From contig CM057235.1 of assembly GCA_029891385.1 (NCBI GenBank), positions 14,374,001 to 14,438,000 on the forward strand: a stretch of DNA of 64,000 nucleotides, written 5' to 3'. Position numbers and translations under genes: made by a program. The DNA comes from Erythroxylum novogranatense (Eukaryota > Streptophyta > Magnoliopsida > Malpighiales > Erythroxylaceae). Position 1 is the first letter of the stretch. Each line of letters begins with the position of its first letter. Positions 9,950-21,024 of the stretch are shown here, in pieces. A model generated the notes under the pieces. It worked only from the letters and a program-made list of their open reading frames with translations, ran no database searches and had not been told where the DNA came from.

Positions 9950-12032
9950 CTACGGGTCACCTTGAGAAAAATGCGATTTTAACTAGTTTTGAGGCTAAAT
10001 ATCGTTTTGCATCCTCTAATACGAATTGTAGATCTCGATGTTATCTTTCAAATGGAATAAGAACGAAGGAATTTGGATATTTGTAGAGAAATTTATGGAA
10101 TTTGCGCCAAAGGAGTTTCAAATCGATTTAGGGTTTGAACATGTTGAGTTGTTTTGATCATAACTCACTCATCCGACCTCGGATTGAGGCGATTCTTGAA
10201 GTATTGAATTCCTAACACATGTATCCTTCGCTCCACGAAAATTTGCATCAATTGGAGTCAAATTAAAAGATTTTGATTGAATCTCATGAAAATCGGAATG
10301 ATTTGTTTTCTTCCGATCTTGCAATTCTTCTTTCCTCATCCGACCTTGTCAAATCATTTGCTTATATCTTTTCCGTCCGACATCCGAATGACTTGGTTCT
10401 TGAAGCGTTGGATTCCTAAGATAATGAAGTTCATTTTATGTGAAATTTGTGAATTTTAGAGACTTAATTGAGGAAGAATATTTGAATCAAAGTGAGATAG
10501 GAAAGTTTCTGAGCATAGTTCAGTAGTTTGCAAATTTAAGGATCTGTGGAGATCCGATTGAAGCGATGTTTAAGACATTATAACATTAAGACATGGGGCT
10601 ACAATTGTTATGAAAAAATTAAATTTCAATTTAGCCTTTAAGAATGTCTAATTGTGAAAGGAAGTGAGTTGCTAGAAAATGTGTTGGTGAATGATGTGTC
10701 CGATATGTTTTGAGCATAACTTTTGATGTAGTGCTCAAAATTGAATGATTTTTGAGGCATTATGAAAATAAGACATAGAGGAACAATTCTCTATAAGGAA
10801 GTTTTAGCAAATTCCTTCATTTAGATGTGAGAATGATTGTCCAAAAGTAAGCATGACTTAAAGTAAAATTCAGGGGCAAATATGGAACATCACTTAAAGA
10901 TTAAAGTCTATAGCCTAACAAGGAGGGAAAAAAGGGTCTTTGGCCATTCTTTTAAATGAGCTGGCATTATAAATAAGTGGTTGTCTTGTAGGGAAAGAAG
11001 AAAGTCACGAAATTTCTAGAAGAGAGAACAAAGAAGGATGAGAGAAAGAAGAGAGATATCGTGGAGATGGAGAAGAAAAATGAAAGGAGAGTTAGGGTTC
11101 CAGGTTTTTGGAGGTTCTAAGCTTAGTTTTTCCTTGATTTATGAAGGAAAGGATGGAAGAAGGCAAGAGTTTCCTTCCAAGCAAGAGGAATTTCGAAATT
11201 TAAGAAGAGAAAGGTAAGAGATGATTTTGATTTTTGAGTTTTTCTTGAGTTTTTGGTTGATTTGGCTTGAGATTGATATGGGCTTGTAAATTATTAAGTT
11301 ATGTTGGTGATTTTCATTTTGAGTTATGTTTAATTTTGAATTAAAAGTTCTAAGGGTTATACAAGTGGATAAGAGTTGGAGATTTTAGAAGTTCTTGGTT
11401 TAGCTATCATGAATTTAGTATGGGTTTGTAAATTATACATTCAATTTTGAGAAGTATGATGGTTATGATATTGGATTTGGTGGATTATGGCTTAGGTGAT
11501 TTTAAGTTGGAAGAGAGAGTGAAGTAAAGATCAAGTTGAAGCTTTGGACAAGAGTATGACATGGAATTAAAGGTGGGTAATGTGTTTATTTTTCAAATTA
11601 TAAGTTAATTATAAATGTTGATTTTATAAGCCATTGTTTTGGAAATGATTGAATCAATTACTTTTGGAATGATTATGAATTGTTTATCCAATGGATTTCA
11701 AATGATTTTATAAAGTTGAAATACTTGTTTGAGTTCATTATGTTTAATTGGTTGAAAGTTTTAATATGAGAACTTGTGTGACACGATTTTTAGATAAATT
11801 GCAATTGTCTCAAGTATGCATTCTTTGTTTGAAATAATTGAAAATTGCTATATGATTGATGGTTTGAAAATTGTGAAGAAATGCTAGAAATGTATACATG
11901 TGTCATGTTCATGAAATCAAGTTTTCAAGAAAGTGCCATTTGGGCAAAGTAATTTGCAATGCATGATTACATGTTATGTGGGTTTCGGCATAGTCCCTCA
12001 TGTGGAGTCAGTGCACTGGTCTCATTCTTAAA

Positions 12033-12509
12033 GCCTTCTCCCGGCTGCCCGCAAGTGACACGGAGTTCCTTTTAGGACTCCCTTATTTGTATGACTACAC
12101 AAGGTCATTTTATGGAATTGTGTAGTCATCATGTGCATTGGACTTGCCAAACCATTTTGATGTGTTATAGGATTTGATGTTACTTGAAACGTGGTGCATT
12201 TATATGTGAGGTAATCCATGTGTTTCAATTATATTCATAAATTGTAAAAAGGTTTGGATTTTCGACAAATGAGAAATTTGGGATTTCAACGATGATGGTT
12301 TTGAAAGCGGTTGTAAATGTTTATGAAAGAATTTGGAAATTAAGAAGTTTTGGAAAATGAAACTTGATGTTTTTAGCAACTGAAAGTAAGGTTTGAAAAT
12401 ATTTTGCTTATCATTTGTTTAATAAACATGTTATCCACGAGCTTACGAGCTCATTCCCTCCGCCTTTCATCCCCATCTCCAGGTATTCGAGCAAGAGATT
12501 GGATGAAAG
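12033..12509 (+). other. Conserved box and hairpin block, A1 3' LTR
   Basis: Same elements as at 6658-7139. The tetraloop of the GAGCT hairpin is TACG here and TCCG in the 5' copy, while both stem strands are unchanged. Confidence 0.6.
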
Positions 12510-13605
12510 ACATCAAGATATCAGCATTTGTATATGTTTTGTACCTTGTGTTATTGGTTTAAGATTATTGGAAATAGTCTATGGCTTGAAATGCCATTAG
12601 AGTATTGTAAGCATTTTTGGTTCATAATGTATTTGGATTATGCAATTGTATAAGAACTTGAGTGATGGAATTGAAAATGTATTGGTTTTGGATTGTGCAA
12701 TTTGGTTTTGTATATCAATTGGATTGAGTTATGAATAAAATTGGGATATATGTATATATATATAGATATGGATAAATGTACTAGATGATGGGATATTAGT
12801 GTGAATGTGATGAATATGATTTGGATATGAAAAATGACTTGAAGTGGTTTAGAATTTAGGTTTGCGTTTCTGCTGAGATCCCGGACAGAGGGTCCGGTGG
12901 ATCATGAAGTATGTGTAATTGTCTGGATACATATAGAAGTGCATTCAAGTTAATTGCAGGTTTGGGTAATTGCTAGTGCAAATTGTTATCTTGCCAATTT
13001 TCCTTATAGTAGTATATGAATAAGAGAAATTGTGTATGAATTTATGAATTGATTGACATGAGTATGAGTTTGTTATGGTAAAGAATAAGACTATGATGAA
13101 TAAGAAGAATCAAGCAATATGAGATTAGTATGAGTTGAAGGATAAGTTTCCCAAAGAGGGAAATTATTTGCTTGTTCTTAAATAAGATGGATTAAATGAT
13201 GAAAGAAATGAATAAGAAGAAAAAAATGTACATCGACTTTCGGATAGGTCAAGTCATAAGGGTTTCCAACGCGACAAGTTTTCTATTTTCACGCTTCGGA
13301 TGTCGGGATTTGAACTTTCAGTGTCAATTGATCTATTCGATTCCCATTGGTATTTGGTTCGACTCATTTGTTTCTTTTTCATTTGTTTCAAATCAGTTTC
13401 GACCCACTTGTCACATATGTTTCGATTTTTCTGTTATCCGCTTTTCATTTCCGATTCATGTGTTTGATTCCCATTTCGTTATGTGATCCGATTCAACTTG
13501 TTTTTCGTTCCGTTTCGGATTCATTATAAAAGTGATCATATGCAGTAAAGCAGTGGGGTTCAAGTATTAGTGTAAGAAGTTGGGTCTCGGAAACGGGATC
13601 CAACA

Positions 13606-13610
13606 TACAT
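13606..13610. other. Target-site duplication TACAT, right copy of A1
   Basis: Exact repeat of 662-666, directly after the last LTR base. Confidence 0.9.
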
Positions 13611-13965
13611 TTTGAGACTTTATGAATCAAACATTTTGAGGAGATTTTGAGTGACATTTTATAAGACTTAAAGTTTGATATTTTGTAAGGACTTTGGTCT
13701 GGCATTTTGTGAGGCATTAAATATATACTTTTTTCAAAAATTTTGGTATGAAATTTTGCGAGGCATTAAGCATATAGTTTTATAAAAAACTATTAATTTA
13801 AAATTTGCAATGATGTAAGCCTGTAATTTTGTAAGAACTATTGTTATAACATTTTATAAGGTGTTAAGCCTATAGTTTTTTTTATAGAACTTTAGTTTAA
13901 CATTTTGTGAGGTGTTAACTCTATATTTTTATAAAACTTTATGGACATATCTAAAATCAAACTAT
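13611..13965. repeat. Degenerate ~49-bp tandem repeat
   Basis: About five recognisable units of 48-51 bp with the core ACATTTTGTGAGGTGTTAAG, then CCTATAGTTTTATA and AACTTT, preceded by shorter half-units. Units are strongly diverged, so the array is old. Similar wording occurs at 60-120, left of A1. Confidence 0.6.
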
Positions 13966-16255
13966 GATTTATTAATTAAAATATACCTAAGATGTTTTCC
14001 TTTTCAAGTTATGGGAATCTCATATTTATCCATCCTTTCACTTATATAGTTTTATGATTAATAATATCTTTTATATGGTATAGGCCTATCCAATTTGGAG
14101 TAACCTTTCCTTTGACTTAAATTTTTTTAGTTATATTGGTTCTTCTTAAGATAAGGTGAGCTTTTTTATAATTTATTGCTTGTACACATAATTTTTTAGG
14201 TATGCATCTTATTTGCTTTCTTTGATTAGGTCTATTTCCACCCTTAGTATGGATGCATTGTCATCAGGTTTGTAGTTTTCAATATGCATTGAAAGTATAT
14301 TCAACTTTATTAGGATTGGAGCTTTTAAGATGGATACTAAACTAAAAAGGGTTCCTCCTATTGTCATCTTTAAAGTTATCAGATAACTCTAAAGGATGTT
14401 TTGTAATTCATAAGCCCAAATGCACTTTTCCTAATATATCCTTAATCTTAAGCTATGTAATACAATCATGTTAGTAACTTTTGTAAGATCATTAGCATGT
14501 GGATGAATGATATATTTGAATCTTTGGCTGATGCACTAAGATTTATAACTTCTTTAGGTTTAAACAATTATAATATAAATCGTTTTTGCTATTGTAGATA
14601 GGGCCATATTTTCACATAATATGACTTATAAAAATTATTATATTTTTCCCTAATATGGTAAGACTCTACTTCTACCCATCATATAAGGTAATCGATTAAG
14701 TCTAGAATAAACATGTGATGCCTGATGGCAGGCACGATTGAACCTAGTATGTTTATGCTCCACTAGTAAAACACATTAGAGATACAATATGCAAATATTC
14801 AACAATAGGTTAATGGTGAATTATGAGTTTCTCTAACACCTATCACATTTTTTGATTTAATCTATTGAATCTTACCTATGTGATAGCCAAAAGTAACCCT
14901 ATCATAGTATCTTATCAGATAAAGGCAAACAAATTTAGAGTGATCTATATAAATCTTCATGGCATTCCTTTAAGATTTCTTCTCTCTAGGATGATGAAAC
15001 ACATTTTAGATTTAAGTATGGTAGAGTATAGGAGTGTTTGTAGTGTTATCCATTGATAATGGATAATTTTATGGATTTACAAAAAAGCATTATCACCTTA
15101 GCTTGGTATGAAACTAATTATCCTCCTTCTATATAGTTTTTAATTGGGTTTCTCTAATTTGTAACTGTTTCATCAAATTATATCTTCTCTTTTATTGATA
15201 CATAAGTTTAACTCTAATTTCAAAAATACATACATGGAATTCATACTTTTACTTCCCATTTTAAATCCTTATTTTACTTTCGAACTTATTTATCAATTTA
15301 ATATAGAGCAAATAGGAGTCAATCATAGGGAGAAAGTTAATTTACTAATTCAGTTTATTTATTATAATATTTTAATTAAAAATGTTCCAATGAATTAATC
15401 TATTTCTTTTTAAAAGAGACAATTTCATCCTAATAATTTGCTCATACAAAAGGAATTCCATAACGAATATAAACGTCATTAACGCGTATGTAATGTCGTC
15501 TTTAACCACATTAGTAAGATATAACATGAAAGCTTAAGAAAATAATTGAGTCACACAATTAATATTTAAGAGCTTGAAATAGTTTTCTTTGTTTCTGAAA
15601 ATTTTTATGGTGAAATCGACTAATAAAAAACTTTTCTTTAAACAAATGAACCATTAAAAGAAAAATTCCAGATCTATCATAACCATATTAATTAACATTT
15701 TTATGAAATATCCATTATATAGTTCTTTTGAGCATAATACATTAAGTTATGCTATTTTTCAATTTAAGAAAAGATTAAACATACATAATGCATCTCAAAT
15801 TAAGATTTAGACAGCTTGGATGAAATCTCTAGCAATGTACAAAATCAACATGAACTTTGTGATTCTTCATTTTAACTCTTCATATTATCGTGAATAAATC
15901 ATTATGCTCAATTTTAAACCCATATTCATTCAATTATCCTCGCATACAAGTTTAGCTTTATCAATAAGTTAAAATTAGAAAAAAGTGTGAAACCAAAACA
16001 GTTCAAAATAAAGAAACCTAATAAGTTTAACTAAGGCAATATGTATATAAAGAGAGGGGGTTGTTTGCGGTTCAAATTGAGTTTAGAAATCAAAGAAATA
16101 AAACATAAATCTAACCTAATATTCTCAAGTGAACAAACATATTTAAATTTTTAGTTTAGTTTTGCAATTTTGTTATATCATGATAATCCAATACATTTAA
16201 CAAGTTGAATGTAGAGAACCAACTAGTTGGTTCCTACCTATTCCTTTTCATTCTT
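13966..16255. other. AT-rich stretch, no gene recognised
   Basis: Forward frames of about 60 codons at 14865-15056 and 15195-15398 match no family I know. A TATA-like GTATATAAAGAGAGG is at 16040-16054 with nothing recognisable downstream. Relic 1 lies immediately to the right in minus orientation, so this may be its badly decayed pol region, but I could not align any RT or integrase motif. Confidence 0.5.
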
Positions 16256-16768
16256 AGAAATTGAACCAACTCAATCAAAAAACCTACCTAAGATTAGAGA
16301 TTCTTTATTATCCTCTTTCATATCAAGAATATAAAAATAAGGTGGAAATGTAAACATATTAACTTTAATTAAAATATTATCCTTAATACCTATAAGGCAT
16401 CTAATTGATTTAATTGAAACTTCCATTATCACATCAGTATGTTTTGATTCTCCTATCTCTATTTTCTTAAGCATGGTATAAGAAATTTTATTAGCACTAT
16501 CCATAAATCCTTAAGTGCTTTATTTATAAAGACATCACCAATATTACAAGATATAGTATAACTTCCTAGATCATTTAGTTTTGATGGTAAAGTGTTTAAG
16601 GGATGTTGATGTGGCTTTCATTATCTCTACCACTTCCTCCATATGAACTTCATTCTTTTTCTTATTTATATTATCAGTTGTCACTTCCTTCATGTTATTT
16701 GTTAACTCCTTCCCAATCCTTAAGGTGATTTTTTTTCTTCACATATACATCTTTGCTTAAAATTATAT
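16256..16768 (-). pseudogene. Athila-like gypsy relic 1: gag C-terminus and protease, broken
   Basis: Read on the minus strand, a gag-linker motif TLRIGKELTNN (near 16735-16700; TLRSGKEL in living relatives) is followed by a decayed protease. The later part (16504-16271) has IEIGESKHTDVIMEV, then IKDNILIKVNMFTFP, and LDMKEDNKESLILGR, which match the flap and C-terminal half of the retropepsin in Athila/Tat-type gypsy elements (PRGIVEDVLVKV, LDMEED, LILGRPF). The active-site segment is frameshifted. Its upstream part continues beyond solo LTR E at 42014-42060. The second, better copy is at 57484-57923. Confidence 0.7.
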
Positions 16769-17376
16769 TGTTGGATCCCATTTCTGGAGCCCAACATTCG
16801 GAGTCACAAAATGTGAGCAAACTCATTCTTCTATTTTAGAACAGATTTTGGGAAACTTCCAACTAGAATTTCAGTTTGACTTCTTCAGAATATTTGTTTC
16901 CCATTGTCTTACGTTTCTAAAGATACCAAAATCATTCCGTTTGGTTCATAAATTTGGAAGTTATGGCCCAAACACTTTCGGACTGTTATTAAACTTAAAC
17001 AGTACACTATACCCAACTTTACTCCAGAAATTGAAAGTCTTAGGCACCGAATTAAAATTTGACTCCTTAAGGTAATTTGTGGCTCTATGTCTCTAGTTTA
17101 TTTAGAGACAATAATCATCTCATTTTGAGCTCTACAAATCAAGATATCACCTAAATCCTGAAGTATGTTCAGTAAAAAATATCCAACTCATACTCTTCCA
17201 ACCGATCCCCTTAATTTGATTCAATCAATATTTTTCAAATTAATACCAAAAGGTATATATTTTTGTAGAGAGATAGAGGAATATGTTAGGATTTCAATGA
17301 TTTAAAAATCATGTCATTTAGAGGTGGGACGACAAAGTTATAGTCAAAAGAGTGGAAGATGTTCAGGCTGAGGGAA

Positions 17377-17431
17377 GCCGCGGGTCGTGATCGTGCATGC
17401 GCAGGCGCGGCTATGAAGTCGCGATCGCCAC
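17377..17431. repeat. GC-rich patch in solo LTR E
   Basis: GCCGCGGG, GTGCATGCGCAGGCGCGG and GTCGCGATCGCC in 55 bp, in an otherwise AT-rich LTR. This corresponds to the palindrome clusters of the other families but is short and imperfect. Confidence 0.5.
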
Positions 17432-18065
17432 TTTCCCTTCCTGCTTTTCTTCTTCAACCTGTTTTGGTAAAAAGGTCATAATTTTTGCTACAAATATCGG
17501 ATTAAGGTCATTCAAAGACCATTTCGAAGAGGACTTCTAGACCTACAACTTTTATGAAGACCTAGAAAACAATTTTTACCTTTTTGAGGGTCAAAATTTC
17601 AAATCAATGTAGCTATCCTAAAAGTCCATTCTAAACAACATCACAACCTTCTAGTGATCATATCTCTCAACTCCATTGTCCAAAAATTTCATAATTTATA
17701 TCAATGAAAAGCTAGAAAGATACTCTATGACTTTCAAGAGATAACTTTGGCTAATTCAACCTAGATTAATACAGATTTTTCCCTGAAGTCCGAACACAAA
17801 ATTTTCTCTTATGAAAACTTGAAACTTGCAAAGTACAACTTGGAAAGTCATGAGCGTAACCATTCAACTACCAACTTCACTTCATTAAACTCCCTAATCG
17901 CTACTTATTTGACTCATCCCTTACAACTAATTCTCATCATTTATAAAAATCCAATCTTTCCTTTTTCCATAATATCTCACTCATAAGCAACAACAATTCA
18001 CGTTCAAAGTTCATCAACTCAAGTGGATAACTTCTTCAAGTATATCTAACTCCAACTCAACAACA

Positions 18066-18070
18066 TCCAT
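18066..18070. other. Target-site duplication TCCAT of element B (left)
   Basis: TCCAT abuts TGTAACATCC at 18071 and is repeated at 30288-30292 after GCGCTACA. It joins the two sides of solo LTR E. Confidence 0.9.
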
Positions 18071-18761
18071 TGTAACATCCCGTTATCGGTGTGATGGGCA
18101 TATCGGTAATTTGGATGAGTGAGCAGTGAGTGCATTCATGATTGAATTACTCGCATAGTAAGTTTTGCATCAGTGATAAATGAGATTAATTGAGTTAATT
18201 GCACATGCATCTTAGTATCATGCATTCATGATTATTCCAGCATTTAATTGTGGTTTTGAGAAATGAATTGTGAAATTTGTGTGAGATATGAGTTATTGAG
18301 AATTAAGCGATAAGTGTAATTGAGTAGTCCCTTGAGTTAGATTGTGAGTTGAGTGAAGAGTGATTTATTGAGAATTGAGGAATAATTAGAATTGAAGAGT
18401 TAAATCAGTGGATTGTGACTTGATTGAGAATTTGAGAGAAATTGAGTTATATAGCTGAGTTAGTGTGTGAATTGAATTTTGTGAAATTTGAAATTGAGAT
18501 TTGAGTATAGAATTGAGTGTTTTGTATTTTTGAGGAAATTTGAGAATTTTTCTGGAGTTTTTAGAGATATGAGTTCGGACCGAAAAATTGACCTAGAGAC
18601 TGGTAATTGTGAATTCGGTTCTGAAAGTGAGTGAAGCGTGACTTGAAAATTTAAAGTTATGAGTTTAAGAATTATTGTGATGAGCTAGTGAATTTTAGAG
18701 ATGAAAATTAAGTGATTTGAGGACTGATAGATTTTGAATCTCAGTCGAAATCAGCTTAGTG

Positions 18762-18776
18762 TATATATATATATAT
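18762..18776 (+). promoter_or_regulatory. TATA tract of the B 5' LTR
   Basis: (TA)n just upstream of a CT-rich leader (TTTTCCCTTTTTCCCTTC). The 3' LTR copy is at 28132-28147. Consistent with the LTR promoter. Confidence 0.55.
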
Positions 18777-19150
18777 GGCTTGGGAGTTAGGGTTAGACAC
18801 TTTTCCCTTTTTCCCTTCTCCTTTGCCGTCGACGATCGTGAGTTCCTCTTTGAGATTTTGTTGATTCCTCTTCACTGTGGCTGAGGTTTTGCTTGTGATT
18901 GAGTGTGGGTGTTGCTTTGGCTGAGATCTGAGAGTGATTCAGAGAGTGATTGAAGCTTGGAGAGTTTCGGAGGTTGCGATTTTTAGGGTTTCCATCGATC
19001 TTTGAATTTGGTAAGTTTTGATGTGCTTAATGGTGTTCTTTATGTTTATTATAGCATTTATGGTGTTCTGATGTGTTAATATGGTAGTTAAGAGAGTTAA
19101 TGTGAGGTGTGAGAGTATTAATGGCGGAAATGAGAATCGGAGAAGACGAA

Positions 19151-19348
19151 CCAGTCGTACGTCGCGACGAATAAATTAAATGTCAATTTGACGTCGCTGA
19201 CGGCGTGGCGTGGAATTGCTTGGGACGTCGCGACGAGCTTAATTTGACGTCGCGACGAAGCGTGGTCTTGTCGTCATGACGAACCGTAAGAAGCGCGCCG
19301 CGATGAGCAACTTATGCGTCGCGACGAGTGGTCAAACGTCATGACGAG
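19151..19348. repeat. GTCGCGAC palindrome cluster, B 5' LTR
   Basis: About seven CGTCGCGACGA-like words spaced 15-40 bp apart, including two GTCATGAC variants. The 3' LTR copy is at 28525-28722, where several positions switch between GTCGCGAC and GTCATGAC. Confidence 0.8.
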
Positions 19349-20461
19349 GAGTGAAATCTTTGAAGTGAATTAGTTGAGTCTTTTGAGCATATCGTTTAGT
19401 GTAGACCTCTATTGAGAGCATTCTTGTTTCATTGTGAACTAGAAAAGAAGTCTTCAAGTGCGTATTATTGAGAGTTGAATGATATCTAGAGGATCGTGAA
19501 TTGTCGATTGTGACCAATTTGAGTATGAATTGGAGAATTATGAAATAGAGAATGAGATGGACCTAGTGAATAATGAATTGTCTTGAAGAGAGAGTTAGTG
19601 AAATTGGACTAGAGAGTGGAAATCATGGTCATGCATCATATAGTTTGAATTGAGACATGTGCATCGATGAATTGAATTAATTGAGCAAGTAGTGATGATA
19701 ATTCATTTGAATTGTTATAGAGGCACCGTTGGATCAATGCACCACGGACATTCTTTGGTACTTCCGAGCAATAGCTCGGAAGTTCTGGTGAGTAACCTAG
19801 TTGGTTCCTCAGCTTTTATGTGATTAAATGTGCTATGAATGTGTGTGAATTAAGTGTAAAAGTGAGTGATATAAATGTGAAGTGAATGAGCTAAATGTGA
19901 TAAGTGATTGTGATTGCATCAAGTGTGATATATAAATGTCAATAGTTGTGAATTGAGAATCAGTGTATATAATTGCGCGTAAGTGTTTGATTGTGACAAG
20001 TGAGCGAAGTGAGATAAATGTGTTAGAGACTGTGCAAGTGTTAGTGCATGCTAAGCATGAACATAAGTGGTAATTAATTAGTTGTGGCTGGAGCTTAGTG
20101 ATCAGAGCTTTAAGCTCGATATCAGTGAATGGGCCTGAGGCCAAAAAGGAAATAGTGCATACCCAGAGGGCTCTCCTATTCCTAAAGTGAATAGGTTGTA
20201 GTGCATACCTTGAGGGCTCTCCTACTTGCCAAAATGTGAACATTGACGCTCAGTCACAACGACATCATAAAATGAGAAATTGCATACATTATGCAATTGT
20301 CAGTGTAGCGAAATTGTGAATACGTGTGATGTGTGCAAAGTGTGAATTGATATGTCTGAGATATGTGATAGTGTAACTGTGTAAATTATGTAAAGTGTTT
20401 ATAGTGTTGTAAATTGTGTTAAAACATATCTATGAGATATATATTATGTGTATATGAATGA

Positions 20462-20514
20462 GTTGGGTGAACCATCGATGATGGTTTCTCATTGAGTTCG
20501 CAAACTCACCCAAC
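20462..20514 (+). other. Predicted three-way-junction RNA segment, B 5' LTR
   Basis: GTTGGGT/ACCCAAC outer stem, AACCATC/GATGGTT and GAGTT-cgca-AACTC inner hairpins. The sequence is identical to 4692-4744 in the diverged solo LTR B' and to 29830-29882. Confidence 0.55.
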
Positions 20515-20927
20515 ATTGCAATACATTTTTCGTGACGACGTCTGTGGGACTCTAGTTCTCGTGATAGTTTTCTGCGGCGAGTTCGTGATCAAGTGCAGCG
20601 ATGGATCACAGGTCGGTCAGCTGGAGCAACATTTATATTTTTGGGATGACCTAGTATAGACGTTTTTATCAGTTTCCCTTTTTGGATTGTTGTATATAGT
20701 TGTAGGGGACTGATAGACTTGTCTATATTTTGGATTGATATTGTGAAGTGAAAGAAATATTCTGGTTTTAAATTTTAGTGAATTGCATGTTGTGGTTTAT
20801 TTATTGATGCCATGCGAGTGTTTAGTGATCGTTTGCGATCGTAGCACTTCCTTACTGTGGGCTATGCGTCGGAACGACCCACGGGCGTCCCGGTGTGTAC
20901 CCTACGGTGAGGGGGCGCTACATTAGG

Positions 20928-20939
20928 TGGTATCAGAGC
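20928..20939 (+). other. Primer-binding site (initiator-Met tRNA), element B
   Basis: TGGTATCAGAGC, five bases after the LTR end GCTACA (20922). Confidence 0.92.
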
Positions 20940-21024
20940 ATGATTTGACATCTTTTGGGCATAGTGTCTTTTAGGCTTGGATTTTAGTGAGAAAAGCATA
21001 AAGTGATCAGATTTTTGTTGTTGT

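Larger units (their letters stand above)
667..13605 (+). mobile_element. A1: non-autonomous giant-LTR retrotransposon (LARD-like), chromovirus-derived
   Basis: Complete LTR element with two direct LTRs (667-8236 and 9065-13605), TG/CA ends within the inverted heptamer TGTTGGA/TCCAACA, and TSD TACAT. The LTRs are about 4.5 kb each once the nested solo LTR in the 5' copy is removed. The interior is only 828 bp and has no long open frame. It holds an initiator-Met tRNA primer site, a polypurine tract and the last codons of a chromovirus pol. Large LTRs with a non-coding interior fit the LARD class, although here the LTRs outweigh the interior about ten to one. Replication proteins must have come in trans. 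A2 and solo LTR F are relatives. Confidence 0.9.
9065..13605 (+). repeat. A1 3' LTR
   Basis: 4541 bp, TGTTGGACCC to GGATCCAACA, uninterrupted. It keeps the empty site for B' (GCTAC, 10598-10602), a TATA box (10968-10975), a donor-like AAAGGTAAGAG (GT at 11214), the conserved box (12033-12052), the hairpin GACTACAC/GTGTAGTC (12093-12127), GAGCT-TACG-AGCTC (12439-12452) and a CTTTCATCC/GGATGAAAG stem ending at 12509. Confidence 0.92.
18071..20922 (+). repeat. Element B 5' LTR
   Basis: 2852 bp. TATA tract 18762-18776, pyrimidine-rich leader, strong splice donor TTGGTAAGTTTT (GT at 19011), palindrome cluster 19151-19348, second donor-like CTGGTGAGTAAC near 19790, and the three-way-junction segment 20462-20514. 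It ends GGGGGCGCTACA. Confidence 0.92.

Noticed and set aside
16040..16070. TATA box and leader of a host gene or another LTR
   Set aside because: GTATATAAAGAGAGG looks good, but no coding region, LTR end or TSD could be tied to it.
19833..20243. 136-codon minus-strand frame in the B LTR, and its longer 204-codon form at 29000-29614
   Set aside because: Arises from few stops in antisense LTR sequence; codons follow T/A-rich repeats, the frame differs between the two LTRs, and no homology is recognised.
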